Shown here: in pieces, positions 49,178-57,247 of the stretch | Position numbering within the stretch: the stretch's first letter is position 1 | Layout of the letters: every line of letters begins with the position of its first letter | Assembly (NCBI GenBank): GCA_951813545.1 | Contig: OX638352.1 | Location: 310,001-374,000, forward strand | DNA: 64,000 nt | Direction: 5' to 3' | From: an uncultured Poribacteria bacterium | GTDB taxonomy: Bacteria > Poribacteria > WGA-4E > WGA-3G | Notes under the pieces: generated by a model | The model's database searches: none | What the model saw: only the letters and a program-made list of their open reading frames with translations | What the model was told of the DNA's origin: nothing | Program-made: the position numbers and the translations under genes

Positions 49178-51190
49178 ATGAAGAACCGCACCCCTTGTAT
49201 TATGACCCCTCCTGTCACTTCGCAGAATTTTCCGCAAACGTCCCTTTCTACTTATAACAGTATCACAACGCGGAGCATCCTCATCGGTATGGTGGCAGTA
49301 ATATGTCAATGCCTCGTCACCCCTTATAACGATTTCCATGTCGGCGGCACATACCTCGCAGGAAACCATCTGCCGATCGCCGTTGTCTTCGTAATGCTGG
49401 TTTTCATCCTCAGCGTCAACGTCCTCCTCAAGAGACTGAAATCCGGTACCGAGTTACAAGGCGGCGAACTCCTGATCATCTGGGGGATGATGTTGGTCGC
49501 ATCGGGTATCCCCTCTTCAGGGTTGATGCGATACCTCGTCCCACTCGCCGTCAGTCCACACTATTTCGCAACCCCGGAAAACGAATGGATTACCCTCTTC
49601 CATCAGCATCTTCCAGACTGGATGGTCGTGAAAGATCCGAAAGCCGTTTTTTATTTCTATGAGAAATTACCAGATGGTGATTCGATCCCATGGCGGGCAT
49701 GGCTGAAGCCGATTGTCGGATGGAGCGCGTTCGTCCTGATCTTCTATTTCGTTACCATCTGCTGGACGGTGCTCCTCCGAAAGCAGTGGGTAGAACACGA
49801 ACGCTTCACTTTCCCGATCGTTCAACTGCCACAGGAGATGTTTCAATCGCCCTCAGGGGGTGCGCTGCTAAATCGGTTCTTCAAATCGCCGCTGATGTGG
49901 TGCGGTTTCGCTATACCGGCTATATTGCACGGGTTGAAGGGATTGCACCTCTACTTTCCAGCCATTCCAAATCCGCCCCTCGATTTTCCGATTGCCCGAT
50001 ACTTCACCGAAAAACCGCTGTCCGCTTTGGGATGGTGGCCCACCGTGCATCTGTTTATCTATCCTTCAATTGTTGCCATCGTCTACCTTCTCACCCTCGA
50101 AATCTCGTTTAGTTTCTGGTTCTTTTTCATGCTCGGAAAGATGGAGACGGTGCTTATCTATGCGACAGGCTCGAAAGTGAATCAGTGGACTTTCCATCAA
50201 AATCAACAGATGGGTGCGCTGCTCGTCTTTATCGGATTTATTCTCTTTATCGGCAAACGCCATTTCGGGAGAGCGTTCGCTACTATTTTTGGAATTCGGG
50301 GTTGGAAACCCCTCGCACCAAGCAATGATACCAACGAGCCGTTGCCCTACGTCTGGGCAGTGGGTGGATTGATTGTCGGCACCTTACTGCTTACGCTGAT
50401 ATGTAGTATGGCAGGTATGAGCGTATGGGTCGCACTCGTGATGCTCGGAATTTTCCTCGGCATAACGACGGTCGGAACGTGGATGGTCGCGAACGGCGGT
50501 TTGCTGTTCATCATCTACTCCTTCCTACCGGGTGAATTCCTGATTACGTTGTTCGGCAGTTCCCGCGTGAACGCTTCAAGCTGGACTTTGGTCGCGTATG
50601 AACGGGTCTTGATGTTCGATATGCGGGAAATCCTGATGCCGGGAGTGATGAACAACTTCAAACTCGCGGAACCGTTGCGTCTGAAACAACGTCCGTTTCT
50701 ACTCGCCATGGGCATTGCAATCGTCCTTGCAATGGGTGTCTCCTACTATTCCTCTTTAGACCTCGCCTACACACACGGTGCTGTGAACTTACAACACTGG
50801 ACCTACATGATCTCAACAACCAGCCCATTCAATCGGCTCACAAGTATCCTCCAAAACCCGACCGGTATTGAATTGGAACGGATCGGTTCGTTCATCTTTG
50901 GTGGTGCCACGATGTTCGGGATGCTCTGGATGCGGCACCACTATCTCTGGTGGAAACTCCACCCGATCGGCTCTCTACTGATGACCAGTTATGCGACTTA
51001 CTGCTTTTGGGGTTCATTCTTCATCGGCTGGCTCCTCAAATACACCGTCCTGAAGTTCGGTGGTGTTGCTCAATATCGCAAACTTCGCCCGCTTGTTTTA
51101 GGCGTTGTGTTAGGTGAGTGCTTTATCGGCGGTATTTGGATCATTGTTGGGCTGATGACTGGTATTGGCTATCGTCTACTGCCCGGCTAA
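49178..51190 (+). CDS. DUF6785-family polytopic membrane protein (paralogue 2)
   Basis: A 670-residue integral membrane protein, paralogue of 38053-39939. Shared segments are YFATPENEWITLFHQHLPDW (about 127-146), RKQWVEHERFTFPIVQLPQE (about 204-223) and the terminal WWKLHPIGSLLMTSY/GWLLKYTVLKFGG. About 13 hydrophobic segments. It starts at ATG 49178 with no clear SD and reads away from the restriction enzyme. The family is of unknown function. Two copies on either side of unrelated genes indicate an old or dispersed duplication. Confidence 0.85.
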   Translation: MKNRTPCIMTPPVTSQNFPQTSLSTYNSITTRSILIGMVAVICQCLVTPYNDFHVGGTYLAGNHLPIAVVFVMLVFILSVNVLLKRLKSGTELQGGELLIIWGMMLVASGIPSSGLMRYLVPLAVSPHYFATPENEWITLFHQHLPDWMVVKDPKAVFYFYEKLPDGDSIPWRAWLKPIVGWSAFVLIFYFVTICWTVLLRKQWVEHERFTFPIVQLPQEMFQSPSGGALLNRFFKSPLMWCGFAIPAILHGLKGLHLYFPAIPNPPLDFPIARYFTEKPLSALGWWPTVHLFIYPSIVAIVYLLTLEISFSFWFFFMLGKMETVLIYATGSKVNQWTFHQNQQMGALLVFIGFILFIGKRHFGRAFATIFGIRGWKPLAPSNDTNEPLPYVWAVGGLIVGTLLLTLICSMAGMSVWVALVMLGIFLGITTVGTWMVANGGLLFIIYSFLPGEFLITLFGSSRVNASSWTLVAYERVLMFDMREILMPGVMNNFKLAEPLRLKQRPFLLAMGIAIVLAMGVSYYSSLDLAYTHGAVNLQHWTYMISTTSPFNRLTSILQNPTGIELERIGSFIFGGATMFGMLWMRHHYLWWKLHPIGSLLMTSYATYCFWGSFFIGWLLKYTVLKFGGVAQYRKLRPLVLGVVLGECFIGGIWIIVGLMTGIGYRLLPG

Positions 51191-51294
51191 ATTCAACAAC
51201 GCTGCACCATCTCGTGCAATTTGGTATAAAAGCTGCCCTATTCGGTGCAATTTTTGCCAAGAATGCCAGCGACACACCTATCCAGACTGGCACA

Positions 51295-51485
51295 AAATTT
51301 GCTATATCCGTATAGCGTGAGGTATATTAAAACGTGAGTTTGATATATAGCAAATTTGAAAGATATGTGGACATTTTCGTAGGGGTTAGGTGACCTAACC
51401 CCTACGGGCGAGGGAGCCTACGAAGAAACCCGTCAGCAAAACGCCCTACGAGAAGTATGAAGTCCCGTTTTTACCAAACTCACGT
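51295..51485. repeat. Composite inverted-repeat region (no gene)
   Basis: In the 335-bp gap 51191-51525. AAATTTGCTATAT (51295-51307) pairs with ATATAGCAAATTT (51345-51357). ACGTGAGTTTG (51332-51342) pairs with CAAACTCACGT (51475-51485). At the centre is a 27-bp palindrome GTAGGGGTTAGGT-G-ACCTAACCCCTAC (51379-51405). This looks like one or two nested MITE-like elements. The bases before 51295 show only short TGCAATTT repeats. Confidence 0.6.
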
Positions 51486-51525
51486 ATTAAAAGTAGTAGC
51501 TTGAAAAAAGAAAGGAGTCCCTAAA

Positions 51526-51744
51526 ATGAGAAATTTAGTTGCAATGCGAAAATGTTCTGAGGCGAATGAGTCGGACACTCATACGGGCAAAATTCAGAGA
51601 TCGAATCTCGACGGCAGCGAAGTCGAAAACATCATCACAGGATTGAATAATCCATGGAGTCTCGCGTTGGACTTCCCAGGCACTCACGTCACTCCGAGCA
51701 TAGATAAATTAACGACAACTTGGGCGAAAGTGAAAGTCGAATAG
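51526..51744 (+). pseudogene. Remnant of a secreted YWTD/NHL-repeat protein
   Basis: A 72-codon frame after a strong SD (AAAGGAG). It includes HTGKIQRSNLDGSEVENIIT and GLNNPWSLALD, which looks like a single LDL-receptor YWTD or NHL-type beta-propeller repeat, fused to a short tail (VTPSIDKLTTTWAKVKVE). A propeller needs many such repeats, and no signal peptide is present, so this is probably a decayed, internally deleted gene. It could still be expressed as a short peptide. Upstream and downstream DNA (to 51917) shows no matching frame. Confidence 0.45.
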
Positions 51745-51917
51745 AATCACTCCGTTGTCCGTACCGCTATTCGTAAGTTTCCACGGGGAACCTCGAAACC
51801 TTGAACATTCGCTAAAAAATTTGCACATTCCGATAAATTATGCTAAAATAAATAGGTGATTGTAAGCCGTAAGAACATCAACTGAAACTGTCTCAAGAAG
51901 CGAGTTACCCCGTTTAA

Positions 51918-53468
51918 ATGAAATATTTTACCTACTTCGGAAACCATCTCATCAATGCAAAGCTGCCGGACAATTCAGAGGTTTACTACGCCAAACCGCC
52001 GCTACCCGGAATTAAACGCGCTGCACTGAGCGAACAGACGCAGCATGCCTTTGAAAACCCACTTGAGATGTCACCGCTGCGGGAACTGGTGAATGGCAAC
52101 TCAAAAGTGCTTATCCTGTTTGACGATAACTGTCAACCCTTCCCAGCCACCAAAAAGCCTGATCTTCGGCAGATTATGACTGAGACGCTCCTAAAGATGC
52201 TCTACGGGTACGGCGTGGAGAAAAAAAACATCCAACTGATGTGCGCTGTCGCGCTGCACCGAAAGATGAAAGAACACGAACTCGCCTACATGCTCGGCAA
52301 AGATATCATGGATGAGTTCTACCCGCATCAACTCCGAAACTTTGATGCGGAGGATCGGGAACAGATTGTTGAGGTAGGACACACGGAAAGAGACGAAATC
52401 GTTGAGACAGATAAAGCAGTCCTCGAAGCCGATCTGGTGATTTATGTGGATATGATACAGATCCCGCTCAACGGTGGACATAAGTCTGTCGCAGTCGGTC
52501 TCGGCACGTATAACTCCATCGCACCGCACCACTCACCACACATGACATCAGAGAGTCCACACGTGATGCAACCGGAAGGTTCACACATGCACGCCTGTAT
52601 CGAACGGATGAGTCGTCTCATTCAGAAAGAGACACCCATCTTGGTGCTCGAAGCAGCGATGAACGGTGCGATCTATCCATTCCATCTCCGCTACGTTGGG
52701 AAACCGAACCGGGACTGCAACATCGCAGAGAAGGTTCTGAAAACCTTCACACCGGCAACCCTATCACTTCTGCCCGAATCACTGCGCTACGCGATTCTCA
52801 AAAGTGTGCAGACAGACTATGAACCGATACAGATCAACGCAGGCGACATCGATGCCGTTCACGCGAAAACGTTGGAATCAATGAAGGATCAACTGGCAAT
52901 AGACATCCCGCGCCAGTTCAGCACGTTGGTCTTCGGACTTCCGGATATGAGTCCCTACGCTGTCGATGCGCGTATTAATCCTGTGCTGGTGGTGAGCGAC
53001 ATCTTGGGTTATGTCTTCAACTGGTTCTACAACAAACCCATTATCAAAAAGAACGGTGTCGTTATCATCATGAACCCAACATACGAGATTTTCCACGATG
53101 AGTATCACGTCGCCTATAAGCAGTTTTACGATGAAGTCCTCGCCGAAACGACGGAACCCTTTGAGATGCAGCAGAAGTTTCAGGAGAAATACGCGAAGGA
53201 CGAGTATCTCATCGACTGTTATCGGAACAAGTTCGCACACCACGGTTTTCATCCGTTCACCGTCTGGTATTGGGCAACGTATCCGCTGAAATACCTTGCG
53301 AAGGTGATTCTTGTCGGTCCGAAGGAGCCGAGAGTGGCGCAGCGGTTGGGTGTCGATTGGGCAAAAAATTTAGACGACGCGCTCGCAATGGCGCGTGAAA
53401 TCTCTGGAGAAGACGATGTCGTTGCCTTGACGATGCCGCCGTTTTTCTATGCAAACGTTGGGGGCTAA
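51918..53468 (+). CDS. LarA-like nickel-pincer racemase/epimerase family protein (DUF2088)
   Basis: A 516-residue cytoplasmic protein of the LarA superfamily, whose members racemise or epimerise 2-hydroxyacids with a nickel-pincer nucleotide. ILFDDNCQPFPATKK (substrate/cofactor region), VALHRKMKEHEL (the GxHRxxT-E-like catalytic His) and NGGHKSVAVGLG (K189, the site of cofactor linkage in LarA) are present. Longer than typical LarA (about 425 residues), with an extra C-terminal part of about 130 residues (about 380-516). Substrate unknown. No larB, larC or larE in the window. It overlaps the frame of the next gene's upstream region, so the two are likely co-transcribed. Confidence 0.85.
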   Translation: MKYFTYFGNHLINAKLPDNSEVYYAKPPLPGIKRAALSEQTQHAFENPLEMSPLRELVNGNSKVLILFDDNCQPFPATKKPDLRQIMTETLLKMLYGYGVEKKNIQLMCAVALHRKMKEHELAYMLGKDIMDEFYPHQLRNFDAEDREQIVEVGHTERDEIVETDKAVLEADLVIYVDMIQIPLNGGHKSVAVGLGTYNSIAPHHSPHMTSESPHVMQPEGSHMHACIERMSRLIQKETPILVLEAAMNGAIYPFHLRYVGKPNRDCNIAEKVLKTFTPATLSLLPESLRYAILKSVQTDYEPIQINAGDIDAVHAKTLESMKDQLAIDIPRQFSTLVFGLPDMSPYAVDARINPVLVVSDILGYVFNWFYNKPIIKKNGVVIIMNPTYEIFHDEYHVAYKQFYDEVLAETTEPFEMQQKFQEKYAKDEYLIDCYRNKFAHHGFHPFTVWYWATYPLKYLAKVILVGPKEPRVAQRLGVDWAKNLDDALAMAREISGEDDVVALTMPPFFYANVGG

Positions 53469-53520
53469 ACGCATTGTAGAGACTGGTAAACGTGCCTTAT
53501 TGAAAAAACAGAGGAGTTTG

Positions 53521-54555
53521 ATGAAAGACACGGACATTTTGATACCTACGAGTACTATCGGAAGCTACGCGCCACCAAGTTGGTTGTGCGTGACGTTAGA
53601 GGCAATCGGACGCGGGGAACTCGGCGAAACCGACATCAACGAAACCTTCGATGACGCAGTCCGTGCTGCGATCGCTGACCAAGAGCGCGCTGGGGTTGAC
53701 ATCATCACAGAGGGTGAGATGCGGCGACAGGACTTCGTGCTCGGTTTCTATGAACGGCTCACCGGATTAGAACAGCTTCCAGCTCCCAGAACACAGGGAC
53801 CAGACGGACACGATCAGCGGGGCAAATGGTTGCCCTCTGTTCCACTCGCAGCACCTGACGGACTCGGCATCCTCGCAGAATTTGAATTTGCGAAAAATGA
53901 AACAACGAAACCGCTTAAGGTGACATGTCCGGGTCCGTTCACCCTCTCCGGACGAATCCAGACAGGCGGTATCTATAAAGAGCGACTCGAAGTTGCTTAC
54001 GCCTGTGCGGAGATTATCAATACAGAACTCCGTCAACTCGTCGCAGCCGGTGCGGAATTCATCCAATTAGACGAACCCTCTTATGCCGTTTACCCCGACC
54101 GTCCTGAAGAGTTCGTCAAACTTTTCAACCACACCGTCGAGGGTATTTCTGCAAAGATTGGACTGCATATCTGTTTCGGCAACTACCGTGGTAGAGCCGT
54201 TGGCAAGCGTTCGTATCGTCCACTTTTCCCTCATATTTTAGACGCAGCTTTCGATCAGCTTGCACTGGAGTTCGCAAATCGAGAAATGGCAGAAATCGCA
54301 TTGTGGAGCGAATTTCCGAACGATAAAGAACTCGCTGCAGGACTCATTGATGTCAAAAATTACTATGTGGAGACACCAGAGGACGTTGCAGCGTTACTCC
54401 GTGAATCACTCAAGCATGTGCGTCCCGAAAAACTTGCTATCACACCGGATTGCGGTTTCAGTCAAACAGCGCGATGGGCAGCTGCAGCCAAACTGAAAAC
54501 GATGGTAGCCGGTACTGAAATTGTCCGACATGAGCTTGCAGGAACATCCGCTTAA
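53521..54555 (+). CDS. Cobalamin-independent methionine synthase-like protein (MetE C-terminal family)
   Basis: A 344-residue TIM-barrel protein matching the C-terminal catalytic half of MetE. The ATG at 53521 has AGAGGAG before it; the longer frame from 53449 overlaps the previous gene. TSTIGSYAPPSWL, ITEGEMRRQDFVLGFYERL and FIQLDEPSYAV are family segments. Zinc ligands can be placed: H216-x-C218 (HICFG) and C311 (PDCGF), with an acidic residue between. Half-length MetE proteins lack the N-terminal barrel and may methylate other thiols or use another methyl donor. Co-directional with the LarA-like gene. Confidence 0.88.
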   Translation: MKDTDILIPTSTIGSYAPPSWLCVTLEAIGRGELGETDINETFDDAVRAAIADQERAGVDIITEGEMRRQDFVLGFYERLTGLEQLPAPRTQGPDGHDQRGKWLPSVPLAAPDGLGILAEFEFAKNETTKPLKVTCPGPFTLSGRIQTGGIYKERLEVAYACAEIINTELRQLVAAGAEFIQLDEPSYAVYPDRPEEFVKLFNHTVEGISAKIGLHICFGNYRGRAVGKRSYRPLFPHILDAAFDQLALEFANREMAEIALWSEFPNDKELAAGLIDVKNYYVETPEDVAALLRESLKHVRPEKLAITPDCGFSQTARWAAAAKLKTMVAGTEIVRHELAGTSA

Positions 54556-54612
54556 TTGGACGCAAAGACTGAAGGAAAGCATTTTTCACAATAACGTTCT
54601 TTGACCCAAAAC

Positions 54613-54643
54613 TGCTTGTCATGTTTCCAACATGCTGCAAGCA
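54613..54643 (+). terminator. Stem-loop after the MetE-like gene
   Basis: TGCTTG (54613-54618) and ATGTT (54621-54625) pair with AACAT (54629-54633) and CAAGCA (54638-54643), leaving small internal bulges. It lies 57 bp past the stop, before the leader repeat. A-rich, not T-rich, sequence follows, so terminator function is uncertain. Confidence 0.4.
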
Positions 54644-54657
54644 TTAAAAAACCGGTC

Positions 54658-54781
54658 TAAGCATGTAAGCCCAACCGGGGTTCCTACCCGTTACTGGAAA
54701 GGGACAGGCAGGGCTGGATATACGGAAGGGAGTGCTTTGAACAAATCTTCCTAACCGAACCGCAAGGAAAATTAAAAAACC
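54658..54781 (+). promoter_or_regulatory. Start-codon-proximal leader repeat, copy 3 (before clpX-like gene)
   Basis: Reads GCATGTAAGCCC...GCAGGGCTGGATATACGG, then AAGGGAGTGCTTTG, then CCTAACCGAACCGCAAGG with AAAATTAAAAAACC before the GTG at 54782. From GCAGGGCTGGATATACGGAA onward it is almost identical to copy 4. Between the AGCCC and GGGCT arms it carries about 28 extra bases that match the CCCTTTCCAGTAACGGG palindrome family, so a second repeat is nested in this copy. Confidence 0.8.
54680..54704 (-). repeat. Palindromic repeat nested in leader copy 3
   Basis: GGTTCCTACCCGTTACTGGAAAGGG is the inverted form of the repeat at 42871-42894 and 61402-61443 (shared core CCAGTAACGGGT). It separates the two arms of the leader hairpin, where copy 4 has only a short loop. 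Confidence 0.65.
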
Positions 54782-56353
54782 GTGAATACGAATAAGAAAA
54801 TACCCACACCTGAAGAAATCGAAAAGGAATTCCAAGAATTCGTGCAACAGAAGTACGGCGGTAGTGTTCGCTTGATTAACGCAACCGCCAGCGAAGCGAC
54901 ACCTGAAGCACAAGAAGTGGATGAAGGACCTGAGCCGAAAAAGACCTTCGATCTGAAGTTCGACCTCAAACCGAAGGAAATTAAGCAATACCTCGACCGA
55001 TACGTGATTAAACAAGATGAGGCAAAGAAGGCACTCGCTATTGCTGTCTGTGACCACTATAATCACGTTCGGGAATGCCACGAAGACCCAAGCGCTGCCG
55101 ATGCTGACTACTCAAAACAGAACATTGTTATGCTCGGACCAACCGGAGTCGGCAAGACATATCTCATCCGACACATCGCCAAACTCATCGGCGTGCCGTT
55201 TGTCAAAGCAGATGCGACCCGATTCAGTGAGACGGGTTACGTTGGTGCGAATGTAGACGACTTAATCCGTGAATTGGTAACGCAAGCCGAAGACAATCTT
55301 GAATTGGCACAATACGGCATCATCTATCTCGACGAAGCAGACAAAATCGCGACGCCGCCGAATATCATCGGACGCGATGTAAGCGGTCGTGGTGTGCAGA
55401 TTGGACTTCTCAAATTGATGGAGGAGACCGAAGTTGATCTGCGCGCAGGAAACGATGTCGCCTCACAGATGCGCGCCGCGATGGAATTCCAAAAAAGCGG
55501 TAAGGTCGATAAAGAAGTTATCAATACACGGCACATCCTCTTCATTATCAGTGGTGCGTTCACCGGTATGGCAGATATTATCAAGAAACGCATGCACCAA
55601 AGCAAAATCGGCTTCAACGCTGAGATTACCAGCCAAACCGATGAGTTAACAGAGTATTTTGAGGACGTCACACCGAAAGACTTCATCGACTTCGGTTTTG
55701 AACCTGAATTCATCGGACGACTCCCAGTACATGTCATTTGCACGGAACTTGCGGTAGACGATCTCTTCTATATTCTGAAACACTCTGAAGGCTCCATTAT
55801 CCGTCAATATGAAAACGCATTTCGCGCTTACGGCATCACGGCACTGTTTTCAGAAAGCGGTTTACGACGAATCGCTGAAAAAGCCATTGAGCAAAAGACT
55901 GGGGCGCGCGCCTTAATGACGGTCTGCGAAAAGGTTTTGCGTAATTATAAATTTGAACTTCCTTCTACCGGCGTTGAGGAATTCGTTGTCACCACCGAGG
56001 TTGTCGATGCTCCTGATGTCGAACTCAAACGGATAACCGAAGATACCAATTACAACCGCACTACCGTGATGAGCGAGCAGACCCGTCGGTACGAGGCACA
56101 GTTTCACGCCGAACATCAATTGCACATACAGTTCGATGACGAAGCAACCGCGCTCATCTGTGAACGTGCGATTTCAGACGAAAAAACAGTCCAGCAAGTC
56201 TGCGATCAGCTCCTGGAAAGTTACCAGCACGGGTTAAATCTCATCAAACAGAACACGGGGCAATCTACATTCACCTTTCCAAAGGCGGTTCTGGAAAACC
56301 CAGATCAGGTCCTTGAAGAGTGGATTCGTGTATCATACACCACAAAAGGTTGA
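54782..56353 (+). CDS. ClpX-like AAA+ ATPase lacking the zinc-binding domain
   Basis: A 523-residue AAA+ unfoldase. Residues about 55-395 match the ClpX core: Walker A GPTGVGKT (119-126), pore loop GYVG (152-155), Walker B IIYLDEADKIA (D184, E185), IGF loop (276-278) for docking on ClpP, and the arginine finger region FEPEFIGRLP. The N-terminal C4 zinc-binding dimer domain of ClpX is missing; a short acidic helix (IEKEFQEFVQQKYGG) replaces it. A C-terminal extension of about 100 residues (about 425-523) is extra. It may unfold a specific substrate set with ClpP. Starts at GTG after leader copy 3. A canonical clpX is probably elsewhere. Confidence 0.88.
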   Translation: MNTNKKIPTPEEIEKEFQEFVQQKYGGSVRLINATASEATPEAQEVDEGPEPKKTFDLKFDLKPKEIKQYLDRYVIKQDEAKKALAIAVCDHYNHVRECHEDPSAADADYSKQNIVMLGPTGVGKTYLIRHIAKLIGVPFVKADATRFSETGYVGANVDDLIRELVTQAEDNLELAQYGIIYLDEADKIATPPNIIGRDVSGRGVQIGLLKLMEETEVDLRAGNDVASQMRAAMEFQKSGKVDKEVINTRHILFIISGAFTGMADIIKKRMHQSKIGFNAEITSQTDELTEYFEDVTPKDFIDFGFEPEFIGRLPVHVICTELAVDDLFYILKHSEGSIIRQYENAFRAYGITALFSESGLRRIAEKAIEQKTGARALMTVCEKVLRNYKFELPSTGVEEFVVTTEVVDAPDVELKRITEDTNYNRTTVMSEQTRRYEAQFHAEHQLHIQFDDEATALICERAISDEKTVQQVCDQLLESYQHGLNLIKQNTGQSTFTFPKAVLENPDQVLEEWIRVSYTTKG

Positions 56354-56404
56354 ACATTGTGAAGGGTAGGACAAGGTCCTATGCTCTAACTCGTTTTAAA
56401 AACT

Positions 56405-57145
56405 ATGAACACCGAACAAAAAAGACCTCAGCAACCTGAACCGTTGGATATTCGGGAAGTCGGTGCGCCGATTGATGGAAAACCACAAGTTAGTGATCTG
56501 CGCTTGTTCCTCCAACTCCATGTCTTTGAGGGATGCTCAGACCTTAAACCTATCATTGAAACCCTTGAAAAGGGGAGTCTGAACGCAGTATTATACGACG
56601 ATTTGAACCATCCAACAGGGATCGGTGTGCTTTTCATGGCGGAAGACCCAGCAGTGTTAATGACAGCGTCGCGAACCTTACTCTTAAAAGCGCAGGACAC
56701 CCCTGACTTGTTGTATCGTTCAGAGATGACCATGACAGGTCGAACCTATTCAAGCGGCAGAGAACCTAATCTGGAAGAGTGGCTCCTCAATAAACCGCGC
56801 CAAAATGTCCTCAATCCCGACTTTCCGTGGGCAATTTGGTATCCATTGCGCCGAAAACCTGAGTTTTATCGCCTTGAACACCGCGAACGCGGAAGGATTT
56901 TAGGCGAACACGCTATGCTGGGTCGGAGTTACGCCACTGGAGGATATGCCAGTGATATTCGACTCGCATGTTTCGGATTAGATACCAATGACAATGAATT
57001 TGTTATCGGCTTAGTCGGTCCTGAGTTATACCCGCTATCGCGTTTGATACAGGATATGCGGCAAACAGAGCAGACGACCAAATACATTGAATCGCTCGGT
57101 CCCTTCTTTATTGGGAAAGTTCGGAAGCAATTTTTACACCGATAA
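56405..57145 (+). CDS. Chlorite dismutase-family heme protein (HemQ-like)
   Basis: A 246-residue protein with the dimeric alpha/beta-barrel pattern of the chlorite dismutase/HemQ family. HVFEGCSDLKPIIETL opens it. LEHRERGRILGEHA (about 158-171) and the ADxRLACFGLDTNDNEFVIGL-type segment (about 185-200) match HemQ-like coproheme decarboxylases; LGPFFIGKVRKQF is the family end. HemQ converts coproheme to heme b in the coproporphyrin pathway. The distal Arg of true chlorite dismutases cannot be confirmed. No heme synthesis genes adjoin. No SD before the ATG; ends just before leader copy 4. Confidence 0.85.
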   Translation: MNTEQKRPQQPEPLDIREVGAPIDGKPQVSDLRLFLQLHVFEGCSDLKPIIETLEKGSLNAVLYDDLNHPTGIGVLFMAEDPAVLMTASRTLLLKAQDTPDLLYRSEMTMTGRTYSSGREPNLEEWLLNKPRQNVLNPDFPWAIWYPLRRKPEFYRLEHRERGRILGEHAMLGRSYATGGYASDIRLACFGLDTNDNEFVIGLVGPELYPLSRLIQDMRQTEQTTKYIESLGPFFIGKVRKQFLHR

Positions 57146-57152
57146 AATCCAC

Positions 57153-57247
57153 TAAGGCGCGTAAGCCCGACAACGGCAGGGCTGGATATACGGAAGGGAA
57201 CACTTTGGATAATCCATCCTAACCGAACCGCAAGGAAAATTAAAAAT
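57153..57247 (+). promoter_or_regulatory. Start-codon-proximal leader repeat, copy 4 (before ABC permease)
   Basis: The cleanest copy, about 95 nt. AAGGCGCGTAAGCCCGACAA followed by CGGCAGGGCT gives a hairpin (AGCCC/GGGCT). Then comes GGATATACGGAAGGGAACAC, and last CCTAACCGAACCGCAAGG with AAAATTAAAAAT directly before the ATG at 57248. AAGGAAA is the SD. GGAT and ATCC on either side of the central box could form a second stem. Confidence 0.8.

Noticed and set aside
51379..51405. Phage or plasmid attachment site or origin at the 27-bp palindrome
   Set aside because: No integrase or replication gene nearby; the palindrome fits the dispersed repeat family.
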